Assembly (NCBI GenBank): GCA_903863015.1 | Contig: CAIPAI010000018.1 | Coordinates: 35,799 to 99,798, forward strand | DNA: 64,000 nt | Direction of reading: 5' to 3' | Source of the DNA: an uncultured Actinomycetes bacterium | Lineage (GTDB): Bacteria; Actinomycetota; Actinomycetes; Nanopelagicales; Nanopelagicaceae | The notes under the pieces: model-generated | Databases searched by the model: none | The model's input: the letters and a program-made list of their open reading frames with translations, nothing else | Told to the model about the DNA's origin: nothing | Translations under genes and position numbers: made by a program | Shown: piece by piece, positions 53,758 through 61,362 of the stretch | Position numbering within the stretch: the stretch's first letter is position 1 | Layout: the number at the start of each line of letters is the position of its first letter

Positions 53758-54899
53758 AGATCACCGGCGAGCAGGGCTTGATGTCGCGCGGCAACTTGGT
53801 CCCAGCGCCACTTCTCTTCCACCCATAAACGACCACGTGCACCCATTCGAGCCCGTAACGCAGGATCTTGTAGCAACTGGATTGCCCTTCGCGAAATTTC
53901 GACGGCCGAAGTACCGTCCACTACAAAACCGCTCTCACCTTCGAGTACTGCATCTGGAGCTCCCCCGGAATCGCCCGCAATGACCGGCAATCCGCACGCA
54001 CTCGCTTCAAGGTAAACAATTCCTAAACCTTCAACCTCAAGACCACCGAGACGATTGCGCGATGGCATCGCAAAGAGATCACCGGCAGAGATATAGAGCG
54101 GCAACTCCTCCCAGGAGACGCGACCTGCGAAGAACACGTCGCTTTCTAGATTGAGTTGGGCAACCTGCTTCTTAAGATCATCTCGCAGCGGGCCTTCGCC
54201 GCAAATCAATAGAGCTGCTCGCGGAACTTCTTGATGAATAAGCGGGAGTGCGTCGATCAACCGATCCTGCCCTTTTCGATGCACCAACCGCCCTACGACA
54301 ACGATGACCGGACGATCACCGATCCCCAGTTTCTCTTTTAAGCCGGAGGCATCGATTCCAGGATGAAAGTGTTTTTCATCTACTCCCGGAGTGAGTTGGC
54401 GCATGGAAGCGATCGCGCGATCAGAGAGCGCCTGCGCAATGCGAGAGCGCGTGTACTCACCAAGGTAAGTGACCGAGTCGACCTGCTCGCCGATTCTGTG
54501 CAGGAGCTGACGACTTCCAGGCGCCTTTGCCCACCAAAGTTCATGGCCGTGTGTGGTGGCTAAAGTTCGCTTAATTCCGGCCCTTTTGAGCGCTGGTGCC
54601 ATCAGACCCAAGGGCGCCGCCGCGCCAAACCACACTTGCGTACATCCATACTTTTTGGCGGTGGCCACCACGCGTTTGGTTGCATTGCGGGTTGGCACCA
54701 ACATCTTCATGGGATCGCGCACAACTTCGATGTCAAACTCCCGAAGCAAATGTTCGTCATACTCACGAGCGCCTTCTTGATCGCTCGTATGAACGACAAC
54801 GCTTCCGCGAGGTAGACGCTCTACCAGCGCATTAACGAAAGATTCGATTCCTCCGGCCCGCGGACCAAAATCGTTAGTAACAACCAGAGTGGGGCGCAT
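53754..54899 (-). CDS. pimB: Family 4 glycosyltransferase, PimB-like mannosyltransferase
   Basis: This 381-residue GT-B enzyme probably adds the second mannose to phosphatidylinositol monomannoside, as mycobacterial PimB (Rv2188c) does. Segments are VVTNDFGPRAGGIESFV at the N-terminus, ATTHGHELWWAKAPG, VGRLVHRKGQDRLIDALP and the donor-binding EGLGIVYLEASACGLPV. ATG at 54899 gives the usual family start; a GTG at 54923 would overlap the preceding gene. It follows the NlpC/P60 gene after 4 bp. Its end overlaps the converging membrane protein gene by 4 bp. Confidence 0.87.
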   Translation of the reverse strand: MRPTLVVTNDFGPRAGGIESFVNALVERLPRGSVVVHTSDQEGAREYDEHLLREFDIEVVRDPMKMLVPTRNATKRVVATAKKYGCTQVWFGAAAPLGLMAPALKRAGIKRTLATTHGHELWWAKAPGSRQLLHRIGEQVDSVTYLGEYTRSRIAQALSDRAIASMRQLTPGVDEKHFHPGIDASGLKEKLGIGDRPVIVVVGRLVHRKGQDRLIDALPLIHQEVPRAALLICGEGPLRDDLKKQVAQLNLESDVFFAGRVSWEELPLYISAGDLFAMPSRNRLGGLEVEGLGIVYLEASACGLPVIAGDSGGAPDAVLEGESGFVVDGTSAVEISRRAIQLLQDPALRARMGARGRLWVEEKWRWDQVAARHQALLAGDL

Positions 54900-54903
54900 C
54901 TGA

Positions 54904-55923
54904 TTAGAGACGCACTCCGCCACGAAATGGCATGCTGGAAATGGAAGCGACCTGCACTCGTTTGCCTGGGCGTGGGGCGTGCACCATCAATCCGTTACCC
55001 AAGTAAATGCCGACGTGGCTAATGCGACTATAGAAGAAGACAAGGTCCCCAGGCTTGAGTGATGCTCGAGAGATACGACGACCATAACCAAACTGCGCCG
55101 ATGAAGAGTGCGGTAGTGAAATACCTGCCTGCGAAAAGGCAACCATGGTTAAGCCAGAGCAATCCCATTGAGTGGGACCCGCGGCGCCGAAATAGTATCG
55201 ATCACCGATTTGCTTCAGCGCGAAACGTAAGGCAGTACCCGCGCGTCCAGAGACTTTGCTAGCCAACTTGGCCGATGCAAGTGAACTCTTCTGCGATGAC
55301 ACATCGTCTGCAGCTTCCAGCGCAGCCAAACGGGCGCGCTCTTCGCTCTTGAGCGAGGAGAGCAAACTTTCGGCCTTACGTAATTTTCCTTGCGCGGCCG
55401 CCGCCTGCGCACTCAATTCCTTTTGTGCCACTTGAATCTGCTTCAACTGATCGTTGACCAAAAGTGATGTCTGCTGAAGGCGTTGGGCTGCCACTGAATA
55501 TCTGCGCAATTCGATGCTTTGCGTTCGAGTTAAGACTTCAAGTGATCCGGCACTCGCCAAATAGGCAGCCGGATCCTTTGCAAAGAGCAATTGCATGCCT
55601 TGGCCCATGCCGCCATCCATGTAGGCCCGGAGAGCGATCTTGCCAAGATTCTTCTTCAGCGCATCCACATTCTGGCTCTGCGTGGCTTGTTGTCCTTTGA
55701 CCCCAGAGAGCTTCTGTTGCAATTTAGAAAGCTTCACCTTCGCAGCATTTGCATTTTCAGCAGCGTCCGCTGCTTCGCTCTGCAGCTGGGCCACTTGCCG
55801 AGCCACCGCAGTGATCGATGATGGCGTGGCTATGGCACCCTGAGGCAGAGTCAAAGTGAGCAGGGTGATGCCCACGATTGCAGACCGATAGGCCTGACGC
55901 CGGTACTTTCCAAGACCCGCCAT
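54904..55923 (-). CDS. Secreted NlpC/P60 peptidoglycan endopeptidase with coiled coil
   Basis: This is a 339-residue exported cell-wall hydrolase. A signal peptide ends near residue 32. A long coiled-coil region (about residues 38-215, Ala/Gln/Lys/Leu-rich) could autoinhibit or recruit the enzyme. The NlpC/P60 domain at the C-terminus (about residues 225-339) has the catalytic Cys in WDCSGLTMVAF, His in ISHVGIYLG and a second polar residue in LMVHAPRPG. Architecture and location match mycobacterial RipC (Rv2190c), which an FtsEX-type complex can activate. The start is leaderless-type. Confidence 0.92.
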   Translation of the reverse strand: MAGLGKYRRQAYRSAIVGITLLTLTLPQGAIATPSSITAVARQVAQLQSEAADAAENANAAKVKLSKLQQKLSGVKGQQATQSQNVDALKKNLGKIALRAYMDGGMGQGMQLLFAKDPAAYLASAGSLEVLTRTQSIELRRYSVAAQRLQQTSLLVNDQLKQIQVAQKELSAQAAAAQGKLRKAESLLSSLKSEERARLAALEAADDVSSQKSSLASAKLASKVSGRAGTALRFALKQIGDRYYFGAAGPTQWDCSGLTMVAFSQAGISLPHSSSAQFGYGRRISRASLKPGDLVFFYSRISHVGIYLGNGLMVHAPRPGKRVQVASISSMPFRGGVRL

Positions 55924-55929
55924 TTAGGC

Positions 55930-55935
55930 AGGCTA
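55930..55935 (-). promoter_or_regulatory. -10 hexamer of NlpC/P60-pimB operon
   Basis: TAGCCT on the minus strand, exactly 6 nt before the ATG at 55923. Confidence 0.6.
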
Positions 55936-56006
55936 ACCACCCGCTTCGCCTCACATCAACTTCTCACCTGGGCGCAGCGCGTGTTTTACGCTCACAAGGG
56001 CGGAAA

Positions 56007-56228
56007 TTAGCCTGTTGCGCTCAGATGTTTGGAAGGAGGCACGAGGCCAGAATCGACCAGCACCTCGAGCGCGGCCAGATGCTCTGGGCTGGGAGTGGGC
56101 AATGAGCCGGAGGCGCCGGAGGCCACGGGCACCCCAGTGATGGATAAGAGGTGGGTGACGACGCACTCAGCGCATTCGTGAGCCCGACCCAAAGTGGGAA
56201 TGACACAGGTATCGCAATCGATGATCAT
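56007..56228 (-). CDS. Small conserved protein with two CxxC motifs
   Basis: This is a 73-residue protein whose N-terminal half has CDTC and CAEC about 15 residues apart, a likely zinc knuckle (MIIDCDTCVI, HECAECVVTHLL). The C-terminal half is a short helix ending SGLVPPSKH. Similar small proteins with a DCDTC start occur in other Actinobacteria next to cell-wall genes, but no function is known to me. The ATG at 56228 has TACCCT 6 nt upstream; the longer frame to 56273 is rejected. Confidence 0.7.
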   Translation of the reverse strand: MIIDCDTCVIPTLGRAHECAECVVTHLLSITGVPVASGASGSLPTPSPEHLAALEVLVDSGLVPPSKHLSATG

Positions 56229-56234
56229 GGCTCC

Positions 56235-56240
56235 AGGGTA
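56235..56240 (-). promoter_or_regulatory. -10 hexamer of the CxxC protein gene
   Basis: TACCCT on the minus strand, exactly 6 nt before the ATG at 56228. Confidence 0.55.
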
Positions 56241-56300
56241 GAACCGACCACTGACATGCCTTCGCGAGCCCATCCATAAGAGCCGCTCTACATAGAGCGA

Positions 56301-57047
56301 CTAGAGAATGGAAACCCCGAAAACCTTCCGCCGGGAAAACCAGGTTCGCCAGACCACAATGAAGAGTAGGTAGAGCGGGGTCAGGGTGAGCATCCAATAG
56401 GCCCACTGAGGTCCGTTCAGTAGATCTGCGCTCTCATAGGTGGCCGAAAGAACCGTGAGCGCCAGCAAGTAGAGCAACATCATCGGGATGGTGAATGCGC
56501 GCATCGCCTTAACCCGCATCAAGTGTGGGAACTTTACGCTGGTTAATTGCAATATGCAGAGGGCAACAGAAATGATCGTCGCCCACGTGCGCCCCGTGTG
56601 CAAGATGAGGAAAGTGGGAACAACGACATTCCACGCTGCCGGAAAACCGTTAAACCACGCATCTTCCGTTTCCAAATCAGTGCGGGCAAACCAGAGCGCC
56701 GAACTGAAAACTATCAACGCGGCTACTGCCATCTGCCAGCCGCTGGGTAAGAGATCCATGCGCACCATAAAGGCAACAGGAACCACCACACACGTTACGT
56801 AATCCACGACGAGATCAAGAATATGTCCATCAAATTGCGGGGCATGATCGGTCACCGCCAATTTGCGGGCGATCGGACCGTCGATGCCATCGAGCACCTG
56901 ACACACAATCAGCCAGAGCAGCGCTGCGCGAATATGCCCGTCGATCGTGGCTTGCAAGGCAAGCAACCCAGCCGCCGCACCACTCGCAGTGAGTGCATGA
57001 ACAGCTAACCCCGCCCTGCGGAGGTGGTGACTCTTGGATAACGCCAT
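56301..57047 (-). CDS. CDP-alcohol phosphatidyltransferase, phosphatidylcholine synthase (Pcs)-like
   Basis: This is a 248-residue membrane protein with about eight helices. The CDP-alcohol motif DGIDGPIARKL continues as FDGHILDLVVDYVT, and further on TEDAWFNGFPAAWNV appears; these segments together are characteristic of Pcs, which joins CDP-diacylglycerol and choline. Choline specificity in this protein is not proven. ATG at 57047 has TAAGGT 7 nt upstream. Longer in-frame starts up to 57164 would overlap the divergent gene and carry a very basic extension. Confidence 0.82.
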   Translation of the reverse strand: MALSKSHHLRRAGLAVHALTASGAAAGLLALQATIDGHIRAALLWLIVCQVLDGIDGPIARKLAVTDHAPQFDGHILDLVVDYVTCVVVPVAFMVRMDLLPSGWQMAVAALIVFSSALWFARTDLETEDAWFNGFPAAWNVVVPTFLILHTGRTWATIISVALCILQLTSVKFPHLMRVKAMRAFTIPMMLLYLLALTVLSATYESADLLNGPQWAYWMLTLTPLYLLFIVVWRTWFSRRKVFGVSIL

Positions 57048-57096
57048 GGGGGTCACCTTATCCCGGAGAGTCGGTGGGTCACCGTAGGCTCGGGTT
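57048..57096. promoter_or_regulatory. 49-bp divergent promoter region, Pcs-like / membrane protein
   Basis: Minus-strand TAAGGT (57055-57060) is 7 nt before the ATG at 57047. Plus-strand TAGGCT (57085-57090) is 6 nt before the ATG at 57097. Confidence 0.6.
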
Positions 57097-57513
57097 ATGA
57101 CGCCCGCCCCATCAAGAGCCGCCAAACGCCGCCTCCTTGAACGCCTCTGGGTAATGGTGGTCATCCTCTATGGGGCAGGACGGGCCTTCGTGGTCTGGAA
57201 AGCCCTCGGTAAATACGGAGTCAACCCGTGGCTCTATCTAGCGCTCGATATCACTTCCTCGTGGCCATACGGCGTAGCAACGGCTCGTTTAGTCACCTCG
57301 GTGATCGATCGCGAGTTTTCTCGGGCACGTACTTGGGGCGTCATCGCCGCGATCGCCTTCTTACTCCCCGACCTATACATCTTGGTGTCCGCCCGTCACG
57401 TACCGACAGAGGTATACGTAATTTTCATTTCCATTATTTCTCTACTCGCGCTGCTGGCAATCATTTCGCTCTTCAGTAAAATTCGAAATGGGCGTAAGGC
57501 TCCACATGAGTGA
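57097..57513 (+). CDS. Small integral membrane protein, conserved in Actinobacteria
   Basis: This is a 138-residue protein with three or four hydrophobic helices after a basic N-terminus. YGVNPWLYLALDITSSWPYG is its most distinctive segment, and I recall similar actinobacterial proteins without known function. Its last eight bases overlap the start of the DnaQ-UvrC-like gene, so the two are coupled. It faces the Pcs-like gene across a 49-bp promoter region. Confidence 0.7.
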   Translation: MTPAPSRAAKRRLLERLWVMVVILYGAGRAFVVWKALGKYGVNPWLYLALDITSSWPYGVATARLVTSVIDREFSRARTWGVIAAIAFLLPDLYILVSARHVPTEVYVIFISIISLLALLAIISLFSKIRNGRKAPHE

Positions 57514-59281
57514 TCAACTCTCGCTTCAAGATCTTGGTCGACCCCTCCATGAAACCACGTTCATTGTTGTCGATTTAGAAACCACCGGTGGATCACCAGC
57601 CACTTCTGCCATCACCGAAATCGGCGCAGTCAAAGTACGAGCGGGTGAAGTGCTCGGAGAATTTCGCACTTTTGTTAATCCCGGAGGGCCGATCCCCGTC
57701 TTCATTACTGTTCTTACCGGCATCACAGATTCGATGGTAGCGCTGGCGCCAGGGATCGAAAGTGCACTTCCAGCTTTCCTTGAATTCTGTGACAACGCCG
57801 ACAACGCAGTGCTCGTCGCACATAATGCGCCTTTCGATATTGGGTTTCTCAAAGCGGCAAGTGCCCAGTTGAAAATTGAGTGGCCCAATTACGAAACCTT
57901 AGATACTGCGAAGTTAGCCCGAACCATTCTAAGCAAGGACGAAGTGAAGGATTGCAAACTCGGCACTCTCGCGCCTTTCTTCGGTGCTGCAACCACGCCA
58001 AACCACCGCGCACTCGACGACGCTCGCGCCACCGTAGATGTATTGCACGGCCTGATTTCAAGATTAGGAAATCTCGGAGTTTCTACCTTGTCTGACCTGC
58101 GCGAATTTTCTCACCGCGTCACACCTGCGCAAAAGAAAAAGAAATACCTTGCAGAAGACATTCCGGCAACGTGTGGTGTATATATCTTTAAAGACAACAA
58201 GGGCGTACCGCTTTATGTCGGAGTATCAAATAATTTGCGAAATAGAGTGCGCTCTTATTTCACTGCATCTGAGCAACGCCGACGCATCATCGACATGATT
58301 GCAATTGCTGAAAGTGTCGAAACAATCATCTGCCGCACGCCGCTTGAAGCAAGTGTTTTAGAGCTTCGCCTCATTGAAGAATTCCAACCGCGTATCAACC
58401 GCCGATCGAAGCAACAGAGTAAATCCCATTGGGTTCATTTAACCCGCGAGCGCTTTCCCCGGCTTACAGTTGCACGCGGTATTGAAAAGATAGACGACCA
58501 GTGGATTGGCCCCTTCGCCTCTCGAAGCGATGCTCAACTCGCCATCGAATGTGTCTATGAAGTGCTCCCCCTGCGCCAATGCACCCCCCGCATCACCATT
58601 GCTAGTCAGAAGAAGTCGAGTGCTTGCGCCTTAGCCGGGATGGGAAAGTGTGGAGCCCCGTGCATCGGCGATCAATCCACTGATGATTACGAAGCAATCG
58701 TCGATGTTGCTCGCCATCTCTTTACGCTCGACGCATCTCTAGTGGTGGACCGCGCCAATATTCGAATGCGCGAACTTGCTAGTGAAGAGCGTTTTGAAGA
58801 AGCGATCGAAGTACGTAACCGACTTACCTCGTTTCTGCGCGCATCCTCACGAGCTGAACGACTTAGAGCTTTTGTCAGGTTGCCGCAAATCATCACCGCA
58901 TTGCCTACCCCTGAAGGTGGTTGGGAGTTCACCTGTATTAGGTATGGACGTTTTGCCGGCGCTCTCATGAGCGATCCTGGGTATGCACCACAACTGACCA
59001 TCGATTCGCTCCTCTTGCTCAGCGATCCAGTAACGCCCTCAAGTCGCATCTTGCCGGCCTCATCACACGAGGAGGTGGAGAGAATCCTGCGCTATGTGGA
59101 GACTCCTGGGCTCCGACTCGTGGAAGTCCAAGAGGAGTGGAGCGCTCCAGTGCGTGGCTCCCAGGCGCATCGACATGCTTTGGAAGCTCTCGAGATCGCG
59201 ATTCCCACCATTAAGCCGACAGGTGGGGGCCATGATGGGCGCCCACTTCTTCGCAAGAGCCGGATAGCCCTCACTGATTAG
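57506..59281 (+). CDS. DnaQ-type DEDDh exonuclease fused to UvrC-like GIY-YIG nuclease
   Basis: This is a 591-residue two-nuclease fusion. An N-terminal DEDDh 3'-5' exonuclease (about residues 15-185) has VVDLETTGG, HNAPFDIGFL and NHRALDDARAT. A UvrC-like part follows with the GIY-YIG domain GVYIFKDNKGVPLYVGVSNN, a Cys-rich segment (CALAGMGKCGAPCIG) and a UVR-like motif. The helix-hairpin-helix and RNase H-like domains of UvrC are not evident, as in Cho. The counterpart in mycobacteria is Rv2191. ATG at 57506 has AAGG 6 nt upstream and overlaps the previous gene by 8 bp. Confidence 0.9.
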   Translation: MSDQLSLQDLGRPLHETTFIVVDLETTGGSPATSAITEIGAVKVRAGEVLGEFRTFVNPGGPIPVFITVLTGITDSMVALAPGIESALPAFLEFCDNADNAVLVAHNAPFDIGFLKAASAQLKIEWPNYETLDTAKLARTILSKDEVKDCKLGTLAPFFGAATTPNHRALDDARATVDVLHGLISRLGNLGVSTLSDLREFSHRVTPAQKKKKYLAEDIPATCGVYIFKDNKGVPLYVGVSNNLRNRVRSYFTASEQRRRIIDMIAIAESVETIICRTPLEASVLELRLIEEFQPRINRRSKQQSKSHWVHLTRERFPRLTVARGIEKIDDQWIGPFASRSDAQLAIECVYEVLPLRQCTPRITIASQKKSSACALAGMGKCGAPCIGDQSTDDYEAIVDVARHLFTLDASLVVDRANIRMRELASEERFEEAIEVRNRLTSFLRASSRAERLRAFVRLPQIITALPTPEGGWEFTCIRYGRFAGALMSDPGYAPQLTIDSLLLLSDPVTPSSRILPASSHEEVERILRYVETPGLRLVEVQEEWSAPVRGSQAHRHALEALEIAIPTIKPTGGGHDGRPLLRKSRIALTD

Positions 59282-59346
59282 TGGGCCCAGTAACAGGCCC
59301 AGTAACGGGCTGAGAAATGGGCTGAGTTAACGGGCTGAGTGACTGG
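59282..59346. repeat. Degenerate 12-bp tandem repeat between convergent genes
   Basis: Five units follow the stop codon directly: TGGGCCCAGTAA, CAGGCCCAGTAA, CGGGCTGAGAAA, TGGGCTGAGTTA, ACGGGCTGAGTG, then a partial unit. The core GGGCnnAG recurs every 12 bp with a single 1-bp slip. The array fills almost all of the 71-bp gap to the converging gene. Confidence 0.75.
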
Positions 59347-59352
59347 AAGTAC

Positions 59353-59808
59353 TTAGCGCAGGATCTTGGCAGCCAGGGAGACGAGCGCAAAAGGGTCCAC
59401 TGGGTGGGCGAGGTACCCCTCAGCCCGCGACCAGGTGGCTAGCCAAGCGTCATCGGGGCGTCCCACAAGCAGGAGGACGGGTGGGGAATTGAAGAATTCG
59501 TCTTTGATTTGACGGGCGAGGCCCATACCGCCTTCGGGGACCGCTTCGCCATCTAAAACGAGCAGGTCAAAGCCTTTTTTGCCCTTGAGGGTGGCCTTGG
59601 TGGACTCTTCCATGGCAGCTAGCAGGGCTGGACCGGTGGCCACCTCGATCGCTTCAACGGGGGGTAGATCGAGCGCTATGCGTCTTCCCAAACCGGCGAT
59701 GACCTGGGCGCGAACCGTGGAATCGTCGCTATAAACCAATACTCGAGTACTCCCGGCAGGTACCTTCGAAGCGGGGCCGGAGAGCACATCTGTTTGAGTG
59801 TGAGACAC
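59353..59808 (-). CDS. Stand-alone receiver-like (CheY-fold) protein with atypical active site
   Basis: This is a 151-residue protein with a receiver-like fold: STRVLVYSDDSTVR (acidic pair), FDLLVLDGEAVPEGG (Asp at the usual phosphorylation site), PPVLLLVGRPDD and EGYLAHPVDPFALVSL. The Lys-Pro normally found before the last helix is His-Pro here, so phosphorylation may be weak or absent. No output domain is present. It starts with GTG, 6 nt after TAAGAT. It is divergent from ctaE and the qcr genes, so a link to respiration is possible but unproven. Confidence 0.75.
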   Translation of the reverse strand: MSHTQTDVLSGPASKVPAGSTRVLVYSDDSTVRAQVIAGLGRRIALDLPPVEAIEVATGPALLAAMEESTKATLKGKKGFDLLVLDGEAVPEGGMGLARQIKDEFFNSPPVLLLVGRPDDAWLATWSRAEGYLAHPVDPFALVSLAAKILR

Positions 59809-59926
59809 GGGAATATCTTATCCCCCATCAAGGCGGAATTCGGGCTGACAAAGAGTGACCTGGTTCACCTCGCCGGGAACGCTCCCGAAGCGGGCTTTTT
59901 AGCACTTTATCCACCATAATTCACGT
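59809..59926. promoter_or_regulatory. 118-bp divergent promoter region, receiver-like gene / ctaE-qcrCAB
   Basis: Minus-strand TAAGAT (59815-59820) is 6 nt before the GTG at 59808. Plus-strand CATAAT (59915-59920) is 6 nt before the GTG at 59927. A short CCCG-AAG-CGGG stem followed by CTTTTT (59886-59900) lies upstream of the ctaE promoter. No clear -35 is seen. Confidence 0.55.
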
Positions 59927-60565
59927 GTGACTAGCACCCTTGAACACTCAGAGTCCGGCACTGCTCCGGCCAACCGTCCCAACCTTGTTGCCGTCGGGAC
60001 CATTGTCTGGCTCTCTAGTGAGTTGATGTTCTTCGCCGCGCTCTTCGCGATGTACTTCACCGCGCGCTCGGTACAAGGTCCCAAGGTCTGGCTTGAATCG
60101 ACCGGGATGCTCAACATCCCCTTCTCGACACTCAACACCACGGTTCTGGTGCTCTCCTCAGTTACCTGTCAATTCGGCGTCTTCGCGGCCGAACGTTTCC
60201 AATTACGTCGCACAGGTAGCGCATTAGATTTTCGCAAGTGGGGTATGACCGAGTGGTTTGCGCTCACCTTCCTCATGGGCGCATTCTTCGTCGGCGGACA
60301 GATTTTCGAGTACGCAAACCTGGTCTCCGAGGGTCTCTCTTTCTCTACAAACGCATACAGCTCAGTCTTCTATTTGACGACCGGCTTCCACGGACTACAC
60401 GTCACTGGTGGCCTCGTCGCCTTCCTCATTCTCCTCGCGCGTACTTTCAAGGCTCGACGTTTTGGCCATTCTCAAGCGACCTCAGCGATCGTGGTCTCTT
60501 ACTACTGGCACTTCGTTGACATTGTCTGGATCGGATTGTTCGCCACTATCTACCTCATCAAGTAA
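59927..60565 (+). CDS. ctaE: Cytochrome c oxidase subunit III
   Basis: This 212-residue subunit of the aa3 oxidase has five hydrophobic helices. Family segments are [20 protein letters not shown] followed by [16 protein letters not shown] [28 protein letters not shown] and [15 protein letters not shown]. It leads the operon that continues with qcrC, qcrA and qcrB, an order that reflects the actinobacterial bcc-aa3 supercomplex. It starts with GTG and is apparently leaderless. The other oxidase subunits are not in this window. Confidence 0.93.
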   Translation: MTSTLEHSESGTAPANRPNLVAVGTIVWLSSELMFFAALFAMYFTARSVQGPKVWLESTGMLNIPFSTLNTTVLVLSSVTCQFGVFAAERFQLRRTGSALDFRKWGMTEWFALTFLMGAFFVGGQIFEYANLVSEGLSFSTNAYSSVFYLTTGFHGLHVTGGLVAFLILLARTFKARRFGHSQATSAIVVSYYWHFVDIVWIGLFATIYLIK

Positions 60566-60573
60566 GGCTACGA

Positions 60574-61362
60574 GTGAAAAAGATTCTGCGTCATCGCCGC
60601 CATCCAATAGCGCACTTCCTTGTATTGGGCATCGCGCTCCTTGCTATCGGTTTTGGATACACCCTCCTCTCGCCTTCAAACGCTGCGGTTGCCACAAACG
60701 CCCGCAGTCAAGCGGTAGAAGAAGGTCGTCAAATATTTCTCAAAGGTTGTTCTTCCTGCCACGGTCTCAACGCGGAAGGTTCCACCAAAGCTCCCACTCT
60801 TCTTGGTGTAGGTGCAGCAGCGGTCGACTTCCAAGTAGGAACCGGTCGCATGCCGATGGCCGATGCCGGCGTACAAGCAATGCGCAAGAAGCCGGTCTAC
60901 AACGCTGAAGAGACCGCGGCTTTGGCTGCCTACGTGGCTAGCCTTTCTCCCGGTCCGGCGATTCCTAATGCTGCTCAACTCAATTACGAACGCGATGGAA
61001 ATATCGCCCAAGGCGGCCAACTCTTCCGTACCAACTGCGCCATGTGCCACAACTACGCCGGTCAAGGTGGAGCGCTCACTGAAGGAAAGTACGCGCCCAC
61101 GTTGATGGGTGTTGAAGTGAAGCAAATGTATGAAGCCATGCTCACCGGCCCGCAATCAATGCCAGTCTTTGGTGATCGCGCGCTTACCCCAGAGCAAAAA
61201 CTTTCAATCATCAAATTCCTCAAGGGTGTAGATGCAGAGAAGGGCCAAGGCGGTTTCTCACTCGGCAAAGTTGGTCCCGTCACTGAAGGTCTTGTCGGTT
61301 GGGTCTTAGGACTTGGCTTACTTATTGGAGTTGCCGTCTGGCTAGGAGCGAAATCTAAATGA
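60574..61362 (+). CDS. qcrC: Di-haem cytochrome c subunit of the bcc complex
   Basis: This 262-residue protein has an N-terminal membrane helix, two cytochrome c domains and a C-terminal helix. The haem-attachment motifs are CSSCH and CAMCH; each domain has a downstream Met ligand candidate (GRMPM and SMPVF). The second haem lets electrons pass directly to the aa3 oxidase without soluble cytochrome c. It starts with GTG 8 bp after ctaE and overlaps qcrA by 4 bp. Confidence 0.94.
   Translation: MKKILRHRRHPIAHFLVLGIALLAIGFGYTLLSPSNAAVATNARSQAVEEGRQIFLKGCSSCHGLNAEGSTKAPTLLGVGAAAVDFQVGTGRMPMADAGVQAMRKKPVYNAEETAALAAYVASLSPGPAIPNAAQLNYERDGNIAQGGQLFRTNCAMCHNYAGQGGALTEGKYAPTLMGVEVKQMYEAMLTGPQSMPVFGDRALTPEQKLSIIKFLKGVDAEKGQGGFSLGKVGPVTEGLVGWVLGLGLLIGVAVWLGAKSK

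Noticed and set aside
59886..59900. An intrinsic terminator (short GC stem followed by CTTTTT)
   Set aside because: The stem is only four pairs, and the site lies between two divergent genes where neither transcript would need to end.
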